The notes under the pieces: model-generated | Seen by the model: the letters and a program-made list of their open reading frames with translations, nothing else | What the model was told of the DNA's origin: nothing | Database searches by the model: none | Source: Makana sp044442725 | GTDB taxonomy: Bacteria; Pseudomonadota; Gammaproteobacteria; Enterobacterales; Enterobacteriaceae | NCBI GenBank assembly: GCA_044442725.1 | Contig: JBISJR010000001.1 | Span: 124,001 to 188,000 of the forward strand | Direction: 5' to 3' | Length of the DNA stretch: 64,000 nt | Program-made: the position numbers and the translations under genes | Shown here: one piece after another, positions 1-8,777 of the stretch | Position numbering within the stretch: the stretch's first letter is position 1 | Layout: each line of letters opens with the position of its first letter

Positions 1-189
1 ATTATAATTAATTTTATATTTTTGATTTATTTTTTTATTATTAATAAAAATAAATCCTTTACGAATAAAAAAATATAATAAATTTTTTGGTATTTTTTTA
101 ATATTTCTAATTAAAAAATTATCTATTCTTTGATTAGATTTTTCATAAGGTACTTTAATAAATTTAAAATTTGAATTATCAAAATTCAT
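1..189 (-). CDS. rluC: 23S rRNA pseudouridine synthase C, N-terminal part (cut by window edge)
   Basis: RluC converts uridines 955, 2504 and 2580 of 23S rRNA to pseudouridine. Only the first 63 codons are inside the window, with ATG at 187-189 on the minus strand and no stop reached. They encode the N-terminal S4-like RNA-binding domain: QRIDNFL near residues 20-26 and a KIPKNLLYFFIRKG stretch near 32-45 match the start of E. coli RluC (QRIDNFL, GVPKSMIYRILRKG). The gene is divergent from rne, as in E. coli, which supports the call. The catalytic domain lies outside the window, so I cannot say whether the enzyme is intact. Confidence 0.85.
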   Translation of the reverse strand, partial: MNFDNSNFKFIKVPYEKSNQRIDNFLIRNIKKIPKNLLYFFIRKGFIFINNKKINQKYKINYN

Positions 190-232
190 ATAATTATTTA
201 AAACTCTTAAATTTATAAATTTTTTTATATAT

Positions 233-286
233 TTAATAAATTATATTTATAATTAAAATAATTTAATTATAAATATAATTTATTAA
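233..286. repeat. 25-bp inverted repeat in the rluC/rne divergent region
   Basis: Arms at 233-257 and 262-286 are perfectly complementary with a 4-nt loop, all A/T. The element lies between two divergent starts, so it cannot terminate either gene. In an rne transcript it would form a hairpin about 90 nt before the start codon. In E. coli the rne leader is structured and mediates RNase E autoregulation; a similar role here is inference. Confidence 0.6.
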
Positions 287-375
287 TTAATTTAAATATA
301 ATATATTTTTATATAAATTATGTTTTTAATTTAATTATTAATATAATTTAAATTAATATAATGAGTAATTTAATA

Positions 376-1635
376 ATGATTAAAATGCTAATTAGTAATA
401 TTAAAAAAAAAGAAATAATTATAGCTATAATAGATGGTCAGCATCTTTGTGAGTTAGATATTTATATAAAATGTAAAAAACAAAAAAAATTTAATATATA
501 CAAAGGTATAATATCTAAAATTGAACCTAGTTTAAATGCAGTATTTGTTAATTATGGTGATAAACGTCATGGTTTTCTTCAAAATAAAAAAATTTCTGAT
601 ATATATTTTAATAAAAAATATAATTTACATAATAATATTAATATTAAAAATAATATTTACAAAGGTCAAGAAATAATAGTACAAATATATAAAGAAGAAA
701 ATGAATCAAAATGTGCAAAATTAACTACTTTTATTAATTTATTTGGTAGTTATTTAGTATTAATGCCTAATAACCCTAAAATAATAGGAATTTCACGAAA
801 AATAGAAGGTGAGGATAGAGATAAAATAAAATCAAAAATATCTTATCTTGATTTACCTAATGGAATGGGTATTATAGTTAGAACAGCAGGAATAGGAAAA
901 TCATTTATTGATTTTAAATATGATCTTTCTTTTATAATAAAAAATTGGAATTTAATTAAAAATACTTTTAATAATGTCAAAGCTCCTTTTTTAATTTATA
1001 AAGAAAATAATATAATTAATAATTATTTTCGTAATTATTTAAAATATAATATAAAAGAAATTATATTAGATAATAGTAAATTACTTAAATCACTTAAAAA
1101 TGATTCTTTCTTTTTTAAAGAAAAATTTTATAAAAAAAAAATTAAAATATTTAATTATAAAGATCATATTTTTAAATATTATCAAATTGATAATCAAATT
1201 GAATCAATTTTTAAAAGAAAAATTAAATTACCATCTGGTGGTTCAATTATTATTGAAAATAATGAATCTTTAACATCAATAGATGTAAATTCTTTTAAAT
1301 CTAATAAAGGTTTAAATATTAAAGATACTGCTTTTAATACTAACATTGAATCTTCTTATGAAATTTTTAGACAAATTAGATTTCGTGATATTAGTGGTTT
1401 AATTATCATTGATTTTATAGATATGAAAAGTTTTAAAAATAAAAATATTTTAGAAAAATTTTTTAAAAAATTATTTAAAAAAGATAATGCAATAATAAAT
1501 TTTAGTAAAATATCACGTTTTTGTATATTAGAATTATCTCGTCAAAATTTAAATAAATATATAAATAAATTTAAATATAATACATGTAAAAAATGTGGAG
1601 GTTATGGTATAACACGTAATAATTCATATTATTAG
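376..1635 (+). CDS. rne: Ribonuclease E, truncated to the large catalytic domain
   Basis: RNase E is the main endonuclease of mRNA decay and rRNA/tRNA processing. I start it at 376 rather than the in-frame ATG at 361, because MIKMLIS then aligns with E. coli MKRMLIN. From that start the key residues keep exact E. coli numbering: 5'-sensor Arg169/Thr170 (VRTAGIGKS), catalytic Asp303 (SIDVNS) and Asp346 (IIIDFIDM), and zinc-link Cys404/Cys407 (CKKC). The S1 domain spans about residues 35-120. The protein stops with TAG after 419 residues, just past the zinc link. The small tetramerising domain (to about 529 in E. coli) and the whole degradosome scaffold are absent. Active-site and zinc residues are intact, so it is probably functional as a minimal, perhaps dimeric, enzyme. 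Confidence 0.93.
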   Translation: MIKMLISNIKKKEIIIAIIDGQHLCELDIYIKCKKQKKFNIYKGIISKIEPSLNAVFVNYGDKRHGFLQNKKISDIYFNKKYNLHNNINIKNNIYKGQEIIVQIYKEENESKCAKLTTFINLFGSYLVLMPNNPKIIGISRKIEGEDRDKIKSKISYLDLPNGMGIIVRTAGIGKSFIDFKYDLSFIIKNWNLIKNTFNNVKAPFLIYKENNIINNYFRNYLKYNIKEIILDNSKLLKSLKNDSFFFKEKFYKKKIKIFNYKDHIFKYYQIDNQIESIFKRKIKLPSGGSIIIENNESLTSIDVNSFKSNKGLNIKDTAFNTNIESSYEIFRQIRFRDISGLIIIDFIDMKSFKNKNILEKFFKKLFKKDNAIINFSKISRFCILELSRQNLNKYINKFKYNTCKKCGGYGITRNNSYY

Positions 1636-1684
1636 AATAAATTTAAATAAATTTTATATATAAATTTATTTATATTATAATTTT

Positions 1685-1757
1685 CTCCTCTGACTGGATT
1701 CGAACCAGTGACATACGGATTAACAGTCCGCCGTTCTACCTTCTGAACTACAGAGGA
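1685..1757 (-). tRNA. tRNA-Asn (GTT)
   Basis: The minus strand gives a 73-nt cloverleaf nearly identical to E. coli tRNA-Asn: acceptor TCCTCTG/CAGAGGA, anticodon loop CTGTTAA with GTT, T arm CTGGTTCGAATCCAG and discriminator G. The 3' CCA is not encoded (positions 1682-1684 are TTT), so CCA must be added after transcription. A consensus promoter lies 10 nt upstream. Confidence 0.97.
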
Positions 1758-1766
1758 ATTAAAACA

Positions 1767-1795
1767 ATTATATTAAATTTTTTTTTAAATGTCAA
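1767..1795 (-). promoter_or_regulatory. Consensus sigma-70 promoter of tRNA-Asn
   Basis: On the minus strand TTGACA (1795-1790) is followed by a 17-nt spacer and TATAAT (1772-1767). Both hexamers are perfect and the spacing is ideal. The predicted start is a few nucleotides before the tRNA 5' end at 1757. The -35 box lies inside the long palindrome at 1784-1867. Confidence 0.85.
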
Positions 1796-1867
1796 ATTTA
1801 TATAATTTTATTTAATAAATATATTAATATATTTATTAAATAAAATTATATAAATTTGACATTTAAA
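1784..1867. repeat. Perfect 84-bp palindrome between dnaB and tRNA-Asn
   Basis: Arms of 42 bp are perfectly complementary with no spacer, centred between 1825 and 1826. The centre ATATTAATAT is self-complementary. The element lies 35 nt past the dnaB stop, so it probably ends the dnaB transcript. It also carries TTGACA in both orientations; the minus-strand copy is the -35 box of tRNA-Asn. Confidence 0.9.
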
Positions 1868-1901
1868 TTTAATTAATAATATATAATTATTTATTAATAA
1901 A

Positions 1902-3290
1902 CTAATATTTTTTATAATTATCAAATCTAGATATTTTTCCATTAAAATTAAGTATAATTTTACCTATAGGTCCATTACGTTGTTTTCCTAAAATTATTTC
2001 AGATACTCCTTTCATATTACTTTTTTCATTATATATTTCATCTCTATAAATAAAAATAACTAGATCTGCATCTTGTTCAATAGAACCTGATTCACGTAAA
2101 TCAGAATTTATTGGTCTTTTATCTGATCTTTGTTCTAAACTTCTATTTAATTGTGATATTGCTATTACAGGTACTTTTAGCTCTTTAGCTAAAGATTTTA
2201 AAGATCTAGAAATTTCTGCTATTTCAACAGTACGATTATCAGATAATGATGGAACTCTCATCAATTGAAGATAGTCAATCATAATTATACTTAAACCATT
2301 ATTTTCTTTATAAATTCTTCTAGCTCTTGATCTTAAAGATAATGGTGTTAATTCTGAAGAATCATCAATATAAATATTTTTATTTTCTAATAAAATCTTC
2401 ATAGTGTTAGAAATTTTTGACCAGTCTTCATCATATAATCTTCCTGTTCGTATACGAGATTGATCTACTCTTGACATTGATGATAACATTTTAATCATTA
2501 TTTGTTCTATAGGCATTTCTAAACTAAATATTAATACTGGTTTTTTTTCTTTAATTGAAGCATTTTCACAAATATTTATTGCAAATGTTGTTTTACCCAT
2601 AGAAGGTCTTGCTGCTATTATAATTAAATCAGATTTTTGAAATCCATAAGTTTTATCATCTAAATCTCTATAACCACTTGAAATACCAGTAATATTATTT
2701 TTTTTATTTTTATATAAAAATTTTATTTTATTTATTGTATTTATTAAAATATTTTCAATTTTTTTTGGTCCAATAAAATTATTAATTCTTTTTTCTGATA
2801 TTTGAAATACTAAAGATTCAGCTATATCTAACAAATCATCACTACTTCTACCTTTAGTATTATAACCAGAATCAGCTATTTCTTTTGCAACTGTTATCAT
2901 TTCTCTTAAAATTGCTTTTTCTCTAACAATATTAGAATAAGCATCAATATTTGATATACTAGGTGTATTTTTAGATAAATCTGCTAAATAAGTAAAACCA
3001 CCAACAATATTTAAATTTTTTTTTTGTTCTAAAGATTCTGATATAGTAATTAAATCAATTGGTTTTTTTAATTCTAATAAAAATTGCATTTCATTAAAAA
3101 TTATACGATGTGCATATATAAAAAAATCGTTACTAATTAAACGATCAGAAACATTTTCCCATTTGTTATTATCAAGCATTAATCCACCAAGAACAGATTG
3201 TTCTGCATCTAATGAATAAGGTAGTATTTTAACATCTGAAATATTTAATTTTAAAAAGTTTGATTTCTTATTTCTTTTTTTTTCTAACAT
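1902..3290 (-). CDS. dnaB: Replicative DNA helicase DnaB
   Basis: DnaB is the hexameric 5'-3' helicase that unwinds the chromosomal fork and recruits primase. At 462 residues it is close to E. coli (471). The N-terminal DnaG-interacting domain covers about residues 20-130 (PYSLDAEQSVLGGLML). The RecA-like motor follows, with Walker A ARPSMGKTT near 225-233, Walker B IIMIDYLQLM near 340 and a C-terminal RESGSIEQDADLVIFIYRDE block near 400. It ends at a 42-bp-arm palindrome. E. coli loads DnaB with DnaC; a possible DciA-type loader is at 32953. Confidence 0.97.
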   Translation of the reverse strand: MLEKKRNKKSNFLKLNISDVKILPYSLDAEQSVLGGLMLDNNKWENVSDRLISNDFFIYAHRIIFNEMQFLLELKKPIDLITISESLEQKKNLNIVGGFTYLADLSKNTPSISNIDAYSNIVREKAILREMITVAKEIADSGYNTKGRSSDDLLDIAESLVFQISEKRINNFIGPKKIENILINTINKIKFLYKNKKNNITGISSGYRDLDDKTYGFQKSDLIIIAARPSMGKTTFAINICENASIKEKKPVLIFSLEMPIEQIMIKMLSSMSRVDQSRIRTGRLYDEDWSKISNTMKILLENKNIYIDDSSELTPLSLRSRARRIYKENNGLSIIMIDYLQLMRVPSLSDNRTVEIAEISRSLKSLAKELKVPVIAISQLNRSLEQRSDKRPINSDLRESGSIEQDADLVIFIYRDEIYNEKSNMKGVSEIILGKQRNGPIGKIILNFNGKISRFDNYKKY

Positions 3291-3445
3291 AATAATAATA
3301 TTTACCTATTAAATTAAAAATTTAATTATATATAAAATTTAAAATATTTAAATTTTATATTAATTATTTTAAATAATAAATTTTATTTATTTATTAATAT
3401 TTTATTATAATAAAAAATATTTTAATTTTTAAAAAATTAATATTT

Positions 3446-4450
3446 TTAATATGTGTCTTCTATAGACCATTTTGGATTTACAAAAATAGATAAATTATCT
3501 TTATATTTATAATTAAATCTAAAAATACTTGCATATGCTATCATAACTGCATTATCAGTACAAAATTCTTTTTTTGCATATAATAATTTACCATTTATTT
3601 TATTTATCATTTTTTTCATTTTAAAACGTAATAATTGATTAGAACTAACTCCACCTGCAATAATAAGTTTATTATATCCTGTCATATCAAGTGCTCTTTG
3701 TGATTTTAATACTAATGTGTCTATGACAGCATCTTCAAATGCTAAAGCTATATCAGCTTTTTTTTGTTTATTACAATAATTATTTTTTATAATTTTAGAA
3801 ACATGAGTTTTTAAACCAGAAAAACTAAATTCTAATCCAGGTTTTTTTAACATAGGTCTTGGAAAAAAATAAATACCTGATTTACCTAATTTTGCTAAAT
3901 TTTCCAACATTTTACCACCTGGGTAATCTAATCCAAGAAGTTTAGCTATTTTATCAAATGCTTCTCCTGCTGCGTCGTCAATACAATTACCTAAAATTTT
4001 ATATAAGCCTATACCTTTTGCTAATATTAATTGAGTATGACCACCTGAAACTAATAAAGCAACAAAAGGGAATTTTGGTTTATTCAATCCAATCATTGGA
4101 GATAATAAATGTCCCTCCATATGATTTATTGCAATAGAAGGTATTTTTAATGTATAAGCTAATGATTTTGCAACAGTTGCTCCAACTATTAAAGAACCTA
4201 AAAGACCAGGTCCTGCTGTATATGCTATACAATTTATATCATTATAATTTAATAAAGATTTTAAAAATAAATTTTTTATTAATTGTTTTAATTTTAAAAT
4301 ATGATTTCTTGAAGCTAATTCTGGAATAACTCCACCATAATAATTATGTATTTTTTGACTATATTGGATGTTATTAATTAAACCTTTTTTATTGTCATAT
4401 ATAGAAACACATGTTTCATCAAAAGATGTTTCAATTCCTAATATTATCAT
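3446..4450 (-). CDS. tsaD: tRNA N6-threonylcarbamoyladenosine transferase TsaD
   Basis: TsaD transfers the threonylcarbamoyl group to A37 of ANN-decoding tRNAs (t6A), working with TsaB, TsaC and TsaE. It has 334 residues (E. coli 337). The Kae1/ASKHA fold shows GIETSFDETCVSIYD at the N-terminus, the metal-binding HMEGH near residues 109-113, LLVSGGHTQL near 131-140 and a late GGVSSNQLLR. It is divergent from rpsU as in E. coli. The start at 4450 gives MIILGIETSFDET, matching family N-termini. Confidence 0.97.
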   Translation of the reverse strand: MIILGIETSFDETCVSIYDNKKGLINNIQYSQKIHNYYGGVIPELASRNHILKLKQLIKNLFLKSLLNYNDINCIAYTAGPGLLGSLIVGATVAKSLAYTLKIPSIAINHMEGHLLSPMIGLNKPKFPFVALLVSGGHTQLILAKGIGLYKILGNCIDDAAGEAFDKIAKLLGLDYPGGKMLENLAKLGKSGIYFFPRPMLKKPGLEFSFSGLKTHVSKIIKNNYCNKQKKADIALAFEDAVIDTLVLKSQRALDMTGYNKLIIAGGVSSNQLLRFKMKKMINKINGKLLYAKKEFCTDNAVMIAYASIFRFNYKYKDNLSIFVNPKWSIEDTY

Positions 4451-4634
4451 ATTTTAAAACCATTTTTGATATAATTTTATTATAATTTATAATTTAAATT
4501 ATAATATAATATGTATAATTAAATTTATTTAAAAAAAATTTAATTTTTTATTATTAATTTAATGTTTTTTTTGTTAAAATAATAAAAAATTTTAAATAAA
4601 AATTTAATAAAAATAATAAAATTAAGGTTATAAA

Positions 4635-4850
4635 TTGCCATCAATTATATTATATGAAAATGAACCATTTGAAGTAGCATTAAGAAGATTTAAACGTTCT
4701 TGCGAAAAATCAGGAATTATATCTGAATTTCGTAAAAGAGAATTTTATGAAAAACCAACCACTGAAAGAAAAAGAGCAAAATCTTCTGCTATTAAACGTA
4801 ATATTAAAAAAATGTTAAGAAATAATTTAAGAAAAAAACGTTTATATTAA
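4635..4850 (+). CDS. rpsU: 30S ribosomal protein S21
   Basis: S21 (71 residues, E. coli 71 including Met) is a small basic 30S protein that helps mRNA 5' base-pairing during initiation. ALRRFKRSCEKSG and FYEKPTTERKRAKSSA are nearly identical to E. coli. The only start that gives full length is TTG at 4635, preceded by AAGG at 4624-4627. It is the first gene of the rpsU-dnaG-rpoD operon, kept in the E. coli order. Confidence 0.96.
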   Translation: MPSIILYENEPFEVALRRFKRSCEKSGIISEFRKREFYEKPTTERKRAKSSAIKRNIKKMLRNNLRKKRLY

Positions 4851-4853
4851 ATA

Positions 4854-4927
4854 AAATATTTAATTTACTTAAAAACAGAATTTATTTTATATAAAATAAA
4901 TTCTGTTTTTAAGTAAATTAAATATTT
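4854..4927. terminator. Perfect 74-bp palindrome between rpsU and dnaG
   Basis: Arms of 37 bp (4854-4890 and 4891-4927) are perfectly complementary with no loop, beginning 4 nt after the rpsU stop. The core includes AAAAACAGAA/TTCTGTTTTT. E. coli has its internal terminator T1 at this exact place, lowering dnaG expression relative to rpsU. I infer the same role; the sequence itself is not homologous in any obvious way. Confidence 0.75.
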
Positions 4928-4959
4928 AAAAATAAAAATAAATTATTATTTAAAATAAT

Positions 4960-6702
4960 ATGTCTTTTAAAATTAATAAAATTTTTATAAATCAATTACT
5001 AAATATAACAAATATTGTTGATATTATAGGATCTAAAATTAATTTAAAAAAAAATGGTAAATATATAAAAGCTTTTTGTCCTTTTCATAAAGAAAATAAT
5101 CCTTCTTTTTTTGTAAATAATGAAAAACAATTTTATCATTGCTTTGGGTGTGGATCACATGGTAATGCAATAGATTTTTTAATGAATTATGATAAAATTA
5201 AATTTATTGATTCAATAGAAGAACTTGCATCACTTCAAAATATAGAAATTATTTATGAAAATATTAATAATGATTATAAAAAAAATTTTTTAATTAAAAA
5301 AACTTTATATAAATTAATGAATGAAATAAATAAATTTTATCATACATTATTAATTAACAAAAAATTTTTAAAAGCTAATAGATATATAAAATTTAGAGGA
5401 ATAAAATCATCTATTTTAAATTATTTTTCTATAGGATTTTCACCTCCAGGTAATAATATTATTAATTTTTTTAAAAAATATAAATTGCCAATTGAAATTA
5501 TAATAAAAACAGGATTATTATTTAAAAATAAAAAAGGTTTATTGTATGATATGTTTAGAGAAAGAATTATGTTTCCAATTAGAAATAATAAAGGTTTTGT
5601 TGTAGGATTTGGTGCAAGGTCATTAAATAATTATAATCCAAAATATTTAAATTCACCTGAAACAGAAATTTTTAATAAAAGTAATCAATTATATGGTTTA
5701 TATGAAATTAAAAAATATAAATCTAATTTTCCTATTATATTAATAGTTGAGGGTTATATTGATGTTTTAACATTGACACAGTTTGGAATATTTTATTCAG
5801 TATCTTCTTTAGGTACTTATATAAATAAAGAAAATATTAAAATATTATATAGAATAACAGATCATATAATATGTTGTTATGATGGTGATATTTCAGGAAC
5901 AAAAGCAGCTTGGAGTTTTTTAAAAAAATCTTTATCATATTTATATGATAATCGTAAAATAAGTTTTATGTTTATTCCATATGGAGAAGATCCAGATACT
6001 TTAATTAGAAAAATAGGAAAAAAAAAATTTGAAAATAGAATTTATAATTCTATACCTTTATCAAAATTTTTATTTAAAATTTTATTAATTAAATCAGATT
6101 TAAGAACTTATGAAGGTAAAACAAAATTAATAAAATTATCTTTAAATCTAATAAATAAGATACCATGTCAAATATTACGGTTTTTGTTAATAAAAAAATT
6201 AGGAAAAATAACTGGTATTATTGATTATTTTACATTAAATAAATTTATAAAAATAAATAAAAATAATAATAATTTTGTTTATAAAAAAAACATTAAAAAA
6301 AATATTATGAGAACTTTATTAGGTTTAATTATTCAATATCCAAAACTTTCTTTTAATGTTTTAAAATTAAAAAATATTGAAAAATCTAATAAACCAGGAG
6401 TAAAATTATTTATTGAAATAGTTAAAATATGTAATTTTTTACCTAACATTAATACAGGACAATTATTAGAAAATTATCGTTATAATAAATTTTACTTACA
6501 TCTTAAAAAATTAGCAATTTGGAATCATATGATAGATGATGAAATGATAGAAGTTACTTTTTTAGATGCTTTATCTAATCTTTATAATTCAATAATACAA
6601 GAAAAATTAGAATTATTAATTATAAAAGGAAGAAACAATATTCTTACTATTAAAGAAAAAAAAGAAATATGGTATTTAAATAAATCTTTAATAAAATTTT
6701 AA
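4960..6702 (+). CDS. dnaG: DNA primase DnaG
   Basis: DnaG makes RNA primers for leading- and lagging-strand synthesis. It has 580 residues (E. coli 581). The CHC2 zinc finger near residues 41-65 shows CPFHKENNPSF and YHCFGCGSHG. The TOPRIM core follows, with IVEGYIDVLTL near 265-275 and CYDGDISGTKAA near 306-317. The C-terminal third is much more divergent, as expected for the DnaB-binding domain. Middle gene of the rpsU-dnaG-rpoD operon. Confidence 0.97.
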   Translation: MSFKINKIFINQLLNITNIVDIIGSKINLKKNGKYIKAFCPFHKENNPSFFVNNEKQFYHCFGCGSHGNAIDFLMNYDKIKFIDSIEELASLQNIEIIYENINNDYKKNFLIKKTLYKLMNEINKFYHTLLINKKFLKANRYIKFRGIKSSILNYFSIGFSPPGNNIINFFKKYKLPIEIIIKTGLLFKNKKGLLYDMFRERIMFPIRNNKGFVVGFGARSLNNYNPKYLNSPETEIFNKSNQLYGLYEIKKYKSNFPIILIVEGYIDVLTLTQFGIFYSVSSLGTYINKENIKILYRITDHIICCYDGDISGTKAAWSFLKKSLSYLYDNRKISFMFIPYGEDPDTLIRKIGKKKFENRIYNSIPLSKFLFKILLIKSDLRTYEGKTKLIKLSLNLINKIPCQILRFLLIKKLGKITGIIDYFTLNKFIKINKNNNNFVYKKNIKKNIMRTLLGLIIQYPKLSFNVLKLKNIEKSNKPGVKLFIEIVKICNFLPNINTGQLLENYRYNKFYLHLKKLAIWNHMIDDEMIEVTFLDALSNLYNSIIQEKLELLIIKGRNNILTIKEKKEIWYLNKSLIKF

Positions 6703-6717
6703 ATATTAAATATTTTA

Positions 6718-6747
6718 AAATAATTTATTATTAATAATAAATTATTT
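6718..6747. repeat. 30-bp perfect A/T palindrome between dnaG and rpoD
   Basis: Arms of 15 bp with no loop, centred between 6732 and 6733, in the 66-nt gap between dnaG and rpoD. A weak terminator or processing site between the two genes is possible; E. coli has an RNase E cleavage site in this gap. Pure A/T composition makes shorter palindromes like this less significant than the longer ones. Confidence 0.45.
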
Positions 6748-6768
6748 AACTTAATTGGATATTAAATT

Positions 6769-8613
6769 ATGAAAAAAAAAACAAAATTAAAAATAAATTT
6801 ACTTATAAAAATTGGAAAAAAAAAAGGTTATTTAACTTTTTCTCAAATTAATAATTATATTAATGATAATTTTAAAAAAAATAAATATGTTAAAGATATA
6901 ATTAATATTATTAATAAAATTGGTATAAACATTATAGAAAAATCTAATTATTCAAATAAAATAATATTAAAAGAAAAAAATAATTATAATAAAAAATTTT
7001 TAAAAAAATCTTATAAATCTATTTCAAATTCAGATTCTGATATATATAAAACCAACAATGCAATAAAAATGTATATGAAAGAAATGGGTACAGTGGATTT
7101 ATTAAATCGTGAACAAGAAATAAATATTGCTAAAAGAATAGAAGATGGAATTAATCAAGTTAAAATATCTATATCTGAATATCCAAATACTATTATTTAT
7201 ATATTGAAAAAATATGAACAAATTAAATCTGGTAAAATAAAATTTACTGATATTATATCTAATATTTTTGATAAAAATTTAAAAGAGTTATTTTTAATCA
7301 ATAATTTTAAAAATGAATCATATAAAAAAGAAAAATATTTTTTAAGTGATATAAAAAAAAATAATAATAATGAAAATAAAAAAAAAATAAATAATTATAA
7401 CAAAATTAATTTTGAAATAGCCAATAAAAAATTTATAGAATTAAGCATACAAAACAAAATAACAAAAAATACTATAAAAAAATATGGAAGAAATCATTTT
7501 AAATCTTTAATAGAAATTAAAAATTTATCTAATATATTTAAACAATTTAAATTAGTTCCTAAACAATTTGATTTTATTATAAATAATATAAGTATTATTA
7601 TGAATAAAATAAAAAAACAAGAAAATATAATAATGAATTTATGTGTTAATAAATGTAAAATGCCAAAAAAAAATTTTATAAAAATTTATAATTACAATAT
7701 AAGTAATTTAAATTGGTTAATAAAAGAAATTTCTTTTAATAAACCATGGTCAATTAATTTAAAAAAATTAAGTAAATATATAAATATTAATATATTTAAA
7801 TTAAAAAAAATTGAAGAAAAAACAAAATTAACAATAAAACAACTAAAAAATATAAATAAACGTATTTATATAGGTAAAGTAAAAATTGTAAAGGCAAAAA
7901 AAGAAATGGTTGAATCTAATCTTCGTCTTGTTATATCTATAGCTAAAAAATATATAAATAGAGGTTTACAATTTTTAGATCTTATTCAAGAAGGAAATAT
8001 AGGATTAATGAAAGCTGTAGATAAATTTGAATATCAACGTGGTTATAAATTTTCTACTTACGCAACATGGTGGATAAGACAAGCAATTACAAGATCAATT
8101 GCTGATCAAGCTCGTACAATACGTATACCAGTTCATATGATTGAAACTATAAATAAATTAAATAGAACTTCAAGACAAATTATTCAAGAAATAGGAAGAG
8201 AACCAACACCTGAAGAATTATCTGAACGAATGATGATTTCAGAAGATAAAATAAGAAAAGTTTTAAAAATTGCTAAAGAACCAATTTCTATGGAAACACA
8301 AATAGGAAGCGATGAAGATTCTCATTTAGGAGATTTTATTGAAGATAATAATATTGAATTACCATTGGATTCTGCTACATCAGATAATTTAAGAGATGCA
8401 ACTAATAATATTTTATCAGGTCTTACTGTTAGAGAAGCTAAAGTTTTACGTATGAGATTTGGTATAAACATGAATACAGATCATACTTTAGAAGAAGTTG
8501 GAAAAAAATTTGAAGTTACAAGAGAAAGAATTCGTCAAATAGAAGCAAAAGCTTTACGTAAATTACGTCATCCTAGTAGATCAGAAATATTAAGAAGTTT
8601 TTTAGATGATTAA
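6769..8613 (+). CDS. rpoD: RNA polymerase primary sigma factor (sigma-70)
   Basis: RpoD directs RNA polymerase to housekeeping promoters. It has 614 residues (E. coli 613). Region 1.1 is at about 1-75, and region 1.2 near 95-125 contains MYMKEMGTVDLL. A lysine/asparagine-rich non-conserved region follows. Regions 2-3 are almost identical to E. coli (FSTYATWWIRQAITRSIADQ near 430). Region 4 ends with VTRERIRQIEAKALRKLRHP, the -35-reading helix-turn-helix. The perfect TTGACA/TATAAT promoter before tRNA-Asn is what this sigma should read. Confidence 0.98.
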   Translation: MKKKTKLKINLLIKIGKKKGYLTFSQINNYINDNFKKNKYVKDIINIINKIGINIIEKSNYSNKIILKEKNNYNKKFLKKSYKSISNSDSDIYKTNNAIKMYMKEMGTVDLLNREQEINIAKRIEDGINQVKISISEYPNTIIYILKKYEQIKSGKIKFTDIISNIFDKNLKELFLINNFKNESYKKEKYFLSDIKKNNNNENKKKINNYNKINFEIANKKFIELSIQNKITKNTIKKYGRNHFKSLIEIKNLSNIFKQFKLVPKQFDFIINNISIIMNKIKKQENIIMNLCVNKCKMPKKNFIKIYNYNISNLNWLIKEISFNKPWSINLKKLSKYININIFKLKKIEEKTKLTIKQLKNINKRIYIGKVKIVKAKKEMVESNLRLVISIAKKYINRGLQFLDLIQEGNIGLMKAVDKFEYQRGYKFSTYATWWIRQAITRSIADQARTIRIPVHMIETINKLNRTSRQIIQEIGREPTPEELSERMMISEDKIRKVLKIAKEPISMETQIGSDEDSHLGDFIEDNNIELPLDSATSDNLRDATNNILSGLTVREAKVLRMRFGINMNTDHTLEEVGKKFEVTRERIRQIEAKALRKLRHPSRSEILRSFLDD

Positions 8614-8777
8614 AATCATAAATTTATTTAAATTGATAATTAAATATTAAATAAATTAATATTAATATATTTAATTTTATTTTTATTAATTTAACTTTTA
8701 AAAATTACAAATATTTTTTTATATTTAAAAATATTAAATAAATAATTTTAAATTTTTTTAAAAAAAAGGTATTAATA

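Noticed and set aside
361..375. ATG at 361 as the rne start
   Set aside because: It adds five residues with no counterpart; the ATG at 376 restores exact E. coli residue numbering.
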